A DNA stretch of 5,334 bases from Clostridiaceae bacterium (lineage in GTDB: Bacteria > Bacillota > Clostridia > Saccharofermentanales > Fastidiosipilaceae). The position numbers were made by a program, and so were the translations under genes. Below, piece after piece: positions 1-5,310 of this stretch; positions within the stretch are counted from its first letter, which is position 1, and each line of letters starts with the position of its first letter. The stretch lies in contig JAAYZH010000160.1 of assembly GCA_012514965.1 (NCBI GenBank), positions 1 to 5,334 on the forward strand, written 5' to 3'. The notes beneath the pieces were generated by a model. The model did no database searches and was not told where the DNA came from. It saw nothing but the letters and a program-made list of their open reading frames with translations.

Positions 1-13
1 AAGCCCGCACCGG

Positions 14-67
14 TGACAAAATCCTTTCTAATCCGAGGGCGAGGTCGGATTACAGCGATTTTTGTCA
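14..67. repeat. Nested inverted repeat (long imperfect stem-loop)
   Basis: The inner arms TAATCCGA (29-36) and TCGGATTA (45-52) are perfect complements around an 8-nt loop. The outer arms TGACAAAATC (14-23) and GATTTTTGTCA (57-67) also pair over 10 bp with one bulged T. The two stems are separated by a small internal loop (24-28 / 53-56). The T5 run lies within the outer arm, so the inner hairpin followed by GATTTTTG could act as a plus-strand terminator for a gene left of the window, but the spacing is not ideal. It could equally be a REP-like element. The structure is seen directly; the role is inferred. Confidence 0.6.
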
Positions 68-68
68 G

Positions 69-113
69 TCTAAGCCCTAAAATCCCTAAAAGCCCTCTAA
101 GCCCTCTAAGCCC
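69..113. repeat. Five tandem 9-bp units (minisatellite)
   Basis: Five consecutive 9-nt units follow the pattern T-(C/A)-(T/A)-A-A-(G/T)-CCC. Units 1, 4 and 5 (69-77, 96-104, 105-113) are identical TCTAAGCCC; units 2 and 3 (78-86, 87-95) are TAAAATCCC and TAAAAGCCC. A degenerate TACCCG follows. Because the period is a multiple of three, the open plus-strand frame reads a repeated xSP/xIP tripeptide. That frame runs on through the antisense of the tRNA, so I do not call it a gene. The array abuts the nested inverted repeat. Confidence 0.75.
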
Positions 114-120
114 TACCCGT

Positions 121-181
121 TGCAAAAATAAAGAAAGAGCTGTCTCCATGCGTGATACTTCACACTTGATAGACAGCTCTT
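121..181 (-). terminator. Probable Rho-independent terminator of the tRNA-Arg transcript
   Basis: Perfect 11-bp complementary arms lie at 135-145 and 171-181 (core AGAGCTGTCT / AGACAGCTCT) around a 25-nt loop. Read on the minus strand, the stem is followed by a T-rich tail (TTCTTTATTTTTGCA), the expected order just downstream of the tRNA 3' end at 189. The loop is longer than usual, but stem and tail are convincing. Confidence 0.75.
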
Positions 182-188
182 CCAATCA

Positions 189-263
189 TGGTGCTCCGAG
201 CAGGAATCGAACCCGCGTGTACAGTTCCGGAAACTGCCGCCTTATCCCCTAGGCCATCGGAGC
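189..263 (-). tRNA. tRNA-Arg (anticodon CCG)
   Basis: The minus strand folds as a complete cloverleaf. The acceptor stem is GCTCCGA / TCGGAGC, the D stem GCCT / AGGC, the anticodon stem GCAGT / ACTGT (one G-U), and the T stem GCGGG / CCTGC with the TTCGAAT loop. The anticodon loop TTCCGGA places CCG at 34-36 (plus-strand 228-230), which reads the arginine codon CGG. The discriminator base is A, and the 3' CCA is encoded (plus-strand 189-191). The variable loop is short (4 nt), as expected for a class I tRNA. It is transcribed away from the MarR-ABC operon, with its own promoter and terminator, so it appears to be a single-gene unit. Confidence 0.96.
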
Positions 264-276
264 GGGACATTGGTTT

Positions 277-305
277 ATTATACTCATTTCACCACGCAGC
301 GTAAA
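277..305 (-). promoter_or_regulatory. Sigma-70-type promoter of the tRNA-Arg gene
   Basis: On the minus strand a perfect -10 TATAAT (277-282) lies 17 nt from a -35 TTTACG (300-305, four of six consensus bases). The start point would fall near 270, giving only a few leader bases before the mature tRNA end at 263. Spacing and sequence are as expected for a strong stable-RNA promoter. Confidence 0.85.
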
Positions 306-486
306 GCGGCCCCCCCCAAGAACGTCCGATATTTTTAAGCCGCTAGGACGGTCGCAGGTACGGATACAATCACGGTAACAAATCCGGATTTTGTGTGGAT
401 TTTCTTTTCACGCAGGCGAAGTGTGAGAGAGCCCAAGCGGCCGGCACATTCGACAGCCGGGGGTGCTCCCGTAACAGCAATTTCTC
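306..486. other. Intergenic stretch between the divergent tRNA and operon; no gene seen
   Basis: No open frame here has a supported start. It contains a run of eight C (310-317), weak inverted repeats (CGTCC ... GGACG near 324-356) and one clear 12-bp palindrome listed separately. I looked for riboswitch, T-box and leader-peptide signals and found none I could defend. Its length leaves room for upstream regulatory sites of the MarR operon. Confidence 0.5.
380..391. promoter_or_regulatory. 12-bp palindrome of unknown role
   Basis: AAATCCGGATTT is perfectly self-complementary. The flanks extend the symmetry to ACAAATCC / GGATTTTGT with one bulge. It lies about 100 bp upstream of the candidate operon promoter. 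It could be a binding site for a dimeric regulator or a chance palindrome. Confidence 0.3.
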
Positions 487-515
487 TTTACAAGCTCGGG
501 CGGCTCTGCTACCTT
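487..515 (+). promoter_or_regulatory. Candidate promoter of the marR-ABC operon
   Basis: A -35-like TTTACA (487-492, five of six consensus bases) is followed after 17 nt by TACCTT (510-515), a weak -10. An alternative -10, TATCTT (515-520), fits better but leaves a 22-nt spacer from that -35. Either choice puts the start point at about 522-527, next to or on the palindrome at 525-538, the usual geometry for repression by an autoregulated MarR protein. Confidence 0.45.
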
Positions 516-524
516 ATCTTAATA

Positions 525-538
525 GTTGCAGATGCAAC
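525..538. promoter_or_regulatory. Candidate MarR-family operator (14-bp palindrome)
   Basis: GTTGCA and TGCAAC are perfect inverted arms separated by GA. A second overlapping symmetry, AGTTG (524-528) and CAACT (538-542), is also present. TTGC...GCAA dyads are common in MarR-family operators. The site lies about 30 bp before the regulator's start codon and at the predicted transcription start. It is most likely bound by the neighbouring MarR protein for autorepression; this is inferred from position and symmetry only. Confidence 0.5.
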
Positions 539-552
539 AACTTTACTCGAGT

Positions 553-559
553 AGAGGAG
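553..559 (+). promoter_or_regulatory. Ribosome binding site that fixes the TTG start of the regulator
   Basis: AGAGGAG lies 7 nt before the TTG at 567. The next in-frame ATG (579) would be 19 nt away, too far for this site, so the TTG is the better start. Confidence 0.75.
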
Positions 560-566
560 ATTCTCT

Positions 567-1037
567 TTGGAACGAATTATGAAATATCTGAACCGGGTCT
601 ATCGGGCCTCGGTTTTGGACCGCTCGGCTGCCTTTGCGGAGCACGGGCTGTCCGGCTACCAGATCAGTTATATTTTGCAGGTGTGCTATCAGCCCGGACT
701 TACGCAGGACGAGCTGGCGGCGCGGCTTTTTGTCAATAAGAGTACGGTGACGCGGCAGCTGGCGCAGCTGATTCACAACGGTTATGTGAGCCGCAAGACG
801 GACCCGGATGACAGGCGCTACCGCAGGCTCTTTCCGACCGCGAAGGCGGAGGCGATTTTCCCGGAGATTATCGCGTACCTGGAGGGGTGGAATGAGAGCC
901 TGACGGCGGAGCTGTCGCCTGAGGATCAGGACAAGCTGATCTTCTTGATGCGGCATTTGGCCCGCGCCGCGACGGATCGCCTGGTCAGTCAGGATTTGCC
1001 GGAGCTGCTTGAATCTGAGAAAGAGGGTGACAATTAA
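567..1037 (+). CDS. MarR-family winged-helix transcriptional regulator
   Basis: A 156-residue protein, the usual MarR length. Such proteins act as homodimers on palindromic DNA and often release it when they bind a drug-like or phenolic ligand. The winged helix-turn-helix is visible: helix TQDELAARL (46-54), recognition helix beginning NKSTVTRQL (57-65) and continuing to about residue 74, then a basic wing DPDDRRYRRLFPT (79-91) matching the family's D-x-R pattern. The N-terminal helix (1-26) and the C-terminal helices (about 96-140) would form the dimer interface. There is one cysteine (Cys40), so no obvious paired-thiol redox switch. The start is TTG, chosen from the RBS spacing. The stop overlaps the next gene's ATG by one base (TAATG), so the regulator and exporter are co-transcribed. 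It probably represses this operon; the ligand is unknown. Confidence 0.93.
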   Translation: MERIMKYLNRVYRASVLDRSAAFAEHGLSGYQISYILQVCYQPGLTQDELAARLFVNKSTVTRQLAQLIHNGYVSRKTDPDDRRYRRLFPTAKAEAIFPEIIAYLEGWNESLTAELSPEDQDKLIFLMRHLARAATDRLVSQDLPELLESEKEGDN

Positions 1038-2848
1038 TGCTTACGAAGGAATATGCGAAACCGCATACGATGCGTCTGGTGGTCAATGCCGTTGTGAAGA
1101 TGACGGCGACGATGCTGGAGGTGGTGCTGCCGGCGATTTTGGCCTTTATTGTGGATAGTGTTATCCCGAGGCGTGACCGCCAGCTCATCATCTTCTGGGG
1201 TATCATGATGATTCTCTTCTCGATTGGGGCGTGGGTTACGAATGTTATCGCGAACCGCATGGCGGCGCGGACCTCGTCTCTGGTGATTCAGAAGATGCGT
1301 TCGGATCTCTTTGGCCGGAGCATGACGCTCTCGGCACGCCAGATCGACAAGCTCAGCATTTCTTCGCTGGAGTCGCGCCTGACGACGGATACGTACAACC
1401 TGCATCGCTTCCTGGGAGCGCTGATGCGTATGGGTATTCGCTCGATCATGCTCTTCGTGGGCGGTGTGTTCTTCTGCTTCTGGCTCAGCTGGCAGCTGGC
1501 CCTGGTGCTGCTCCTGCTGATTCCGCCGCTGTTTATTGCCGTGCGACTGATCCTCAAGAAGGGCATCCCGCTGTTCCGCGAGGTACAGCGCAATATCGAT
1601 GAGATGGTACAGGTGATTCGCGAGAATATCCGCGGGATTCGCGTGTCGAAGTCGCTGGATAAGACGGATTACGAGAAGGGCCGTTTTGCCGCGGCGAATG
1701 ATCAGGTCAAGGATGGGGAGATCAAGGCGAATGACCAGATGGCCAAAATGTCGCCCATCGTCAATATTATTCTCTATTCGGGACTGATGGTCATCCTGAT
1801 TCTGGGTGCTGTTTTGGCCAACCGGGGCCTGACGCAGGCCGGTACCATTATGGCCTTCCTGTCGTACTTCATCCAGATCACGAACTCGCTGCTGTCCATG
1901 AACCGCATGTTCAATATGTATAACCGCGCTTCGGCTTCGGCTGCGCGCCTCGAAGAAGTGCTCTACATGCCGCTTGATTCCAGCCAGGTAGTGGATCCCG
2001 CCACGCAGACTGCCCTGCCGGAAGCGAACCCGGAGGTGCCTGAGATCGAGTTCCGCGACGTGAGCTTCAGTTATCTGAAGAACAAGGACGACCTCAGCAA
2101 GATCAATTTCAAACTTTATCCCGGCGAGACCCTGGGTATCATGGGTGCCACCGGCTCGGGCAAAAGCTCGGTAATCCGCCTCCTGCTGCGTCAGTATGAT
2201 ACAGGCAGCGGGGAGATTCTGCTGCGCGGGGTGAACATCAAGCAGCTGAACAGCTCAGACCTGCACCGCCTTTTTGGCAGTGTCTTCCAGAATGACTTTC
2301 TCTTTGGCGCGACCGTTCGCAAGAACATCGACTTTGGCCGCGGGCTAAGCGACGACGAGCTGCGTTACGCGATCGAGAACGCTCAGGCAACGGAGTTTAT
2401 TGACCAGAAGGAAGGCGGCCTGGACTTCGTGCTGTCCTCGAAGGGTGTCAATCTCTCGGGCGGCCAAAAACAGCGCATTCTCTTAAGCCGTGCCCTGGCG
2501 GGCCAGCCGCAGATCCTGATACTCGACGACTCGTCGAGCGCGCTCGACTTCCGCACCGACGCAAACTTGCGGCAGGCACTCAAGGAGAACTTCGGCAACA
2601 CCACCGCGATTATTGTGGCCCAGCGTGTCAGCTCGGTGCGACATGCCGAGAAAATCCTGTTCCTAGAGAGCGGCGAAATGCTGGCCTTTGGCAGTCACGA
2701 AGAGCTCCTGGAGAGCTGTGAACCGTATCGCGAAATCGCGCAGATGCAGATGGGCAGCACCCCTGAGCCGGGAGAGGCGGTCCCCGCGTTCCACAGCGTG
2801 ACGCCCGCCTATGCGGAATATACCGGTGAGGAGGTTTCCCATGCCTAA
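1037..2848 (+). CDS. ABC exporter half-transporter 1 (degenerate-site subunit of a heterodimeric multidrug-type exporter)
   Basis: A 603-residue fused membrane and ATPase subunit, normal length for the MdlB/ABCB-type family. Six membrane segments are expected at about 14-40, 50-72, 134-150, 152-174, 240-262 and 268-290. The ATPase domain starts near 336. It has A-loop Tyr346, Walker A GATGSGKSS (370-378), Q-loop Gln418, an intact signature LSGGQ (473-477), Walker B ILILDD (493-498), D-loop SALD (501-504) and switch loop around Gln529. The catalytic Glu after Walker B is Asp498 and the switch His is Gln529. These two changes mark the non-hydrolysing site in heterodimeric exporters such as TM287/288, BmrCD and LmrCD (family knowledge). 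Residues 572-603 form a low-complexity tail beyond the ATPase. An AGAGGG ribosome site (1022-1027) precedes the ATG, and the 3' end overlaps the next gene by 8 nt. The substrate cannot be read from the sequence. Confidence 0.94.
   Translation: MLTKEYAKPHTMRLVVNAVVKMTATMLEVVLPAILAFIVDSVIPRRDRQLIIFWGIMMILFSIGAWVTNVIANRMAARTSSLVIQKMRSDLFGRSMTLSARQIDKLSISSLESRLTTDTYNLHRFLGALMRMGIRSIMLFVGGVFFCFWLSWQLALVLLLLIPPLFIAVRLILKKGIPLFREVQRNIDEMVQVIRENIRGIRVSKSLDKTDYEKGRFAAANDQVKDGEIKANDQMAKMSPIVNIILYSGLMVILILGAVLANRGLTQAGTIMAFLSYFIQITNSLLSMNRMFNMYNRASASAARLEEVLYMPLDSSQVVDPATQTALPEANPEVPEIEFRDVSFSYLKNKDDLSKINFKLYPGETLGIMGATGSGKSSVIRLLLRQYDTGSGEILLRGVNIKQLNSSDLHRLFGSVFQNDFLFGATVRKNIDFGRGLSDDELRYAIENAQATEFIDQKEGGLDFVLSSKGVNLSGGQKQRILLSRALAGQPQILILDDSSSALDFRTDANLRQALKENFGNTTAIIVAQRVSSVRHAEKILFLESGEMLAFGSHEELLESCEPYREIAQMQMGSTPEPGEAVPAFHSVTPAYAEYTGEEVSHA
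2828..2834 (+). promoter_or_regulatory. Ribosome binding site that fixes the start of the second ABC gene
   Basis: GAGGAGG lies 6 nt before the ATG at 2841, inside the 3' end of the first ABC gene. The frame is also open from an ATG at 2811, but that codon has no comparable site and would place this motif inside the coding sequence. The start at 2841 is preferred. Confidence 0.85.
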
Positions 2849-4625
2849 CGTAAATACAAACCTAGAAGAAGAATTACCCGGCAAGCCCAAAGATTACCGC
2901 AAGGTCATTCGCGGGCTGCTGCGCTACCTCAGCAAAGAATGGCTGATTTTCACCGTGGTCTTTGGCCTCGTGATCCTCTCGAACCTCATGCTCTTGTGGG
3001 GACCGCGCTTCAGCGGCAACGCCATCGACGCGCTCGGCATCGGCATGGGCACCGTTGCCTTCGAACTCGTGGTCCGCAACGCCGTCCTGATGCTGCTCTG
3101 CTACGTGGGCTCGGCTGCGGCGACCTACATCATGACCCTGCTGGGTGTGCGCGCTTCCCAGAAAATCATCCGTGAAATGCGCCAGGATACCTTCGACAAG
3201 ATCGTCGAGCTGCCCCTCGCCTACATCGATTCGCACCAGGCCGGCGACCTCGTCTCGCGTATCTCCTATGACCTTGACGTCGTCAACCAGTCCCTGACCC
3301 ATGACATCGTGCAAATTGCCGCCGGCACCTTCATGGTGGCCGGTTCACTCTACATGATGCTGAGCCTCTCGCCCGCCCTGTCCGCCATCTTCCTCCTGAT
3401 GGTGCCCGTAACGGTCCTCTTCACCTCCTACCGCGTCAAGAAAACTCGCCCCCTCTTCAGCCGTCGCTCCAAGAAGCTCGGTCAGATGAACGGCTATGTC
3501 GAAGAAATCCTCTCCGGCCAAAAAACCATCCGCGCCTACGACAAAGAAACCTTCTTCTCCGGCGAATTTGACGACATCAACGCCACGAGCATCGACGCCT
3601 ACTACAAAGCCGATTACCAGTCGGCCTTCAACGGACCCTCCGTCATGTTCATCAGCAACCTCTCCCTGGCCCTGGTCTCCCTCTTCGGCGCCCTCCTCTT
3701 CCTGCAAGGCGGCTTTACCCTCGGCGGCCTCTCCGCCTTCATCCTCTACTCCCGCCGCTTCTCCGGCCCCATCAACGAAGTCGCAAACCTCGTAGCCGAG
3801 CTGCAATCCGCAGCCTCCGCGGCCGAACGCGTCTTCACCCTCCTCGAGCAGCCCTCCGAGCCGGCCGACAAGGCCGACGCCGTCACACTGACCGAAGTGC
3901 GCGGCGAAGTCGAATTCCGCGATGTCTCCTTCTCTTACATTCCGGATGTCCCGGTCATCAAGGGCATGAATCTCACGGCCAAACCCGGCAGCCTGACCGC
4001 CATCGTCGGCCCCACCGGCGCCAGCAAAACCACCATCATCAATCTCCTGATGCGTTTCTACGATCCCCAGGAAGGTGAAATCCTCATCGACGGCCATTCC
4101 ACTCTCGACGTCTCGCGCCAAAGCCTGCGCCGCTCCTTTGCCATGGTTCTGCAAGACAGCTGGCTCTTCAACGGCTCCATCCGCGAAAACATCGCCTATG
4201 GCCGCCCCGAAGCCAAGCTGGAAGACATCCGCCGGGCCGCCCAAGCCGCCCACATCGACGAGTTCATCGACGCCCAGCCCGAAGGCTTCGACACGCAGAT
4301 CAGCGACGGGGCCGGCAACCTCTCGCAAGGCCAAAAACAGCTCCTGACCATCGCCCGCGCCATGCTGCTCGACACGCCCATGCTGATTCTCGACGAGGCC
4401 ACCTCAAACGTCGACAGCCGTACCGAGATCGCCATCCAGGACGCCATGAACCGCCTGATCGAGGGGCGCACCTCCTTCGTCATCGCCCATCGCCTCTCCA
4501 CCATCCAAAACGCCGACCACATCCTCCTGGTCGCGGACGGCCAGATCAAGGAGCAGGGCACCCACGACGACCTGCTGTCGCGTGGCGGAGCCTACGCCAA
4601 GCTCTACCAGTCGCAGTTTAGTTAG
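2841..4625 (+). CDS. ABC exporter half-transporter 2 (catalytic-site subunit, with altered Walker A)
   Basis: 594 residues from the ATG at 2841; starting at 2811 would add 10 less likely residues. Membrane segments are expected at about 33-53, 76-100, 156-176, 179-199, 266-289 and 293-312. The ATPase domain starts near 354: A-loop Tyr366, Walker A-type GPTGASKTT (390-398), Q-loop Gln438, signature LSQGQ (494-498), Walker B LILDE (515-519, catalytic Glu519), D-loop SNVD (522-525) and switch His550. Glu519 and His550 make this the subunit that should supply Walker A and B for the hydrolysing site, paired with LSGGQ of the first subunit. Its own altered signature LSQGQ faces the degenerate site. 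The surprise is Ser395 where the Walker A glycine before Lys396 is expected (AGC at 4023-4025, one base from GGC). The gene is intact and uses many C-ending codons. Its last codons lie in a repeat copied downstream. The protein presumably pairs with ABC1 in the cytoplasmic membrane. Confidence 0.94.
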   Translation: MPNVNTNLEEELPGKPKDYRKVIRGLLRYLSKEWLIFTVVFGLVILSNLMLLWGPRFSGNAIDALGIGMGTVAFELVVRNAVLMLLCYVGSAAATYIMTLLGVRASQKIIREMRQDTFDKIVELPLAYIDSHQAGDLVSRISYDLDVVNQSLTHDIVQIAAGTFMVAGSLYMMLSLSPALSAIFLLMVPVTVLFTSYRVKKTRPLFSRRSKKLGQMNGYVEEILSGQKTIRAYDKETFFSGEFDDINATSIDAYYKADYQSAFNGPSVMFISNLSLALVSLFGALLFLQGGFTLGGLSAFILYSRRFSGPINEVANLVAELQSAASAAERVFTLLEQPSEPADKADAVTLTEVRGEVEFRDVSFSYIPDVPVIKGMNLTAKPGSLTAIVGPTGASKTTIINLLMRFYDPQEGEILIDGHSTLDVSRQSLRRSFAMVLQDSWLFNGSIRENIAYGRPEAKLEDIRRAAQAAHIDEFIDAQPEGFDTQISDGAGNLSQGQKQLLTIARAMLLDTPMLILDEATSNVDSRTEIAIQDAMNRLIEGRTSFVIAHRLSTIQNADHILLVADGQIKEQGTHDDLLSRGGAYAKLYQSQFS

Positions 4626-4702
4626 AGGGCGACGTGGAGCCGCGATCCGCGCCGGCGCGGTGGGTCGATGGGGGCGGTGGGGGGGTGGGGCGGTGGGGCG
4701 GC
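4611..4702 (+). repeat. G-rich repeat, copy A (overlaps the end of the second ABC gene)
   Basis: This copy starts in the last codons of the ABC gene (TCGCAGTTTAGTTAG includes the stop) and runs into a G-rich tract. It matches copy B (4787-4874) with small indels, including an identical 28-nt block (4642-4669 and 4825-4852). The block contains the perfect palindrome CCGCGCCGGCGCGG (4647-4660). After it, runs of 5, 7, 4 and 4 G separated by loops of 4, 1 and 4 nt (4670-4698) form a canonical G-quadruplex motif on the coding strand. There is no T tract, so it does not look like a standard terminator. Confidence 0.8.
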
Positions 4703-4754
4703 CATCCGCGCCGGCAGCTTGGAGGCCGATTGGGGCGGTGGGGCGGGGCGGCGG
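4698..4754 (+). repeat. G-rich repeat, partial copy C
   Basis: It aligns with copy B from GCGGC(C/G)ATCCGCGCCGGC onward and ends with a block of about 26 nt identical to copy B at the G-rich end (4727-4752 here). The central palindrome is broken (CCGCGCCGGCAGCTT) and the leading TTTAGTTAG part is missing. It contains three G4 runs followed by GG pairs, so it is a weaker quadruplex candidate. Confidence 0.7.
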
Positions 4755-4786
4755 CCATCATGTTAGCGCCCTCCCTGATTGAGCTT

Positions 4787-4874
4787 TCGGCAGGTTTAGT
4801 TAGAGGGCGACTTGGGGTGGAGCGGCGATCCGCGCCGGCGCGGTGGGTCGATTGGGGCGGTGGGGCGGGGCGGC
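4787..4874 (+). repeat. G-rich repeat, copy B
   Basis: It begins TCGGCAGGTTTAGTTAG, resembling the coding end of the second ABC gene (TCGCAGTTTAGTTAG), and carries a 5-nt insertion after GAGGGCGAC relative to copy A. The 14-bp palindrome recurs at 4830-4843. The following tract GGG-N6-GGGG-N4-GGGG-N1-GGGG (4845-4870) satisfies the usual G-quadruplex pattern. No gene is associated with it; plus- and minus-strand open frames here are low-complexity products of the repeat. Confidence 0.8.
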
Positions 4875-5019
4875 GTGAAAGTTGCCTACGGAGACAGATT
4901 GAAGACCACCAGCTTGGGGACTGCATGCGCTGACTATAGGGGTGATTAGCTGTGGTTCTGGTCGGTGTTCCTCGAGTAAGACGAATGGAGTAAATACCGC
5001 CGAATTGCTATCAGAGATC
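4875..5019. other. Unassigned intergenic stretch
   Basis: Composition returns to ordinary values after the G-rich repeats. I see no ribosome site with a plausible protein on either strand. A minus-strand frame from a TTG at 5021 runs back into the repeats and turns into Pro/Ala-rich repeat translation, so I do not call it. I also saw no match to tmRNA, RNase P, SRP RNA or 6S RNA. It could hold an unrecognised small RNA ending at the hairpin at 5020-5060. Confidence 0.35.
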
Positions 5020-5060
5020 AAAGCCTGTCTCCCTTGCTTAACAGCGTGGAGGCAGGCTTT
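5020..5060. terminator. Strong hairpin, possible terminator
   Basis: AAAGCCTGTCTCC (5020-5032) pairs with GGAGGCAGGCTTT (5048-5060) over 13 bp with one G-U, around a 15-nt loop. The A3/T3 ends give short U runs on both strands (TTTCTC on plus, TTTGATC on minus), so it could work weakly in either direction. It is the first terminator-like structure after the operon, almost 400 nt past its stop codon. Confidence 0.55.
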
Positions 5061-5160
5061 CTCACTATTCGTGCGTTATTCCCATCTTATTATTAAATGA
5101 ATTTCATTAAACACGGATGATGTTTACGTTCATATCCTATACCGCTTAAAGTATATATTG
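5061..5160. other. AT-rich intergenic stretch with a palindrome
   Basis: This is the most AT-rich part of the window. It contains AATGAA-T-TTCATT (5096-5108), extending with one mismatch pair to 5093-5111. The palindrome could be a regulator site. Promoter-like words occur (TTTACG near 5125, TATATT near 5155), but none pair with good spacing, so I call no promoter. Confidence 0.35.
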
Positions 5161-5198
5161 TGGTTTTGGATCAGATTGGCGGATGAGCGGTCAAATAA

Positions 5199-5239
5199 CC
5201 GAGTTATCCAAGCGGAAGGGCCGCACAACTCGGGTTTTT
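5199..5239 (+). terminator. Terminator-like hairpin in repeat copy 1
   Basis: CCGAGTT (5199-5205) pairs with AACTCGG (5227-5233), and the inner arms GCGG (5212-5215) and CCGC (5221-5224) close a 5-nt loop. One G later comes a run of five T (5235-5239). This is the layout of an intrinsic terminator for plus-strand transcripts, with an asymmetric bulge in the stem. Confidence 0.55.
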
Positions 5240-5269
5240 GCCACGATTCAGGCTTCTGGGGACAAATAT

Positions 5270-5310
5270 CCGACTTATCCAAGCGGAGTGGCCGCATAAC
5301 TCGGTTTTTT
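5270..5310 (+). terminator. Terminator-like hairpin in repeat copy 2
   Basis: CCGACTTAT (5270-5278) pairs with ATAACTCGG (5296-5304) with a single C-C mismatch. The inner arms GCGG (5283-5286) and CCGC (5292-5295) continue the stem after a 4-nt bulge. Six T follow immediately (5305-5310). The hairpin plus T tract is retained in both repeat copies. Confidence 0.6.

Noticed and set aside
78..113. Telomere-like CCCTAAA words in the minisatellite
   Set aside because: The units are 9 bp and degenerate, in a bacterial context with tRNA and operon signals; the likeness is accidental.
13..252. Open plus-strand frame with SP-rich tripeptide repeats
   Set aside because: It runs through the tRNA terminator and the antisense of the tRNA; the repeats come from the 9-bp minisatellite and there is no ribosome site.
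425..475. tRNA-Ser-like words (CCCAAGCGGCC) upstream of the operon
   Set aside because: There is no matching acceptor stem, anticodon arm or T-loop, so no cloverleaf can be drawn.
395..739. Plus-strand frame overlapping the start of the regulator
   Set aside because: It begins at a GTG without a ribosome site and continues in a second frame of the clearly real MarR gene.
2811..2840. Upstream ATG at 2811 as the start of the second ABC gene
   Set aside because: The strong GAGGAGG at 2828-2834 is placed for the ATG at 2841, and the extra residues do not look like a family N-terminus.
3345..4334. Long antisense frame of 329 codons opposite the second ABC gene
   Set aside because: It arises from the strong C-ending codon bias of ABC2; the protein is Gly/Asp/Glu/Ala-rich without recognisable domains, and the plus strand encodes all ABC motifs.
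4618..4933. Repeat-encoded frames on both strands after the operon (WVDGGGG-like and THRAGAD-like peptides)
   Set aside because: Low-complexity translations of the G-rich repeat with no ribosome site and no conserved-looking region.
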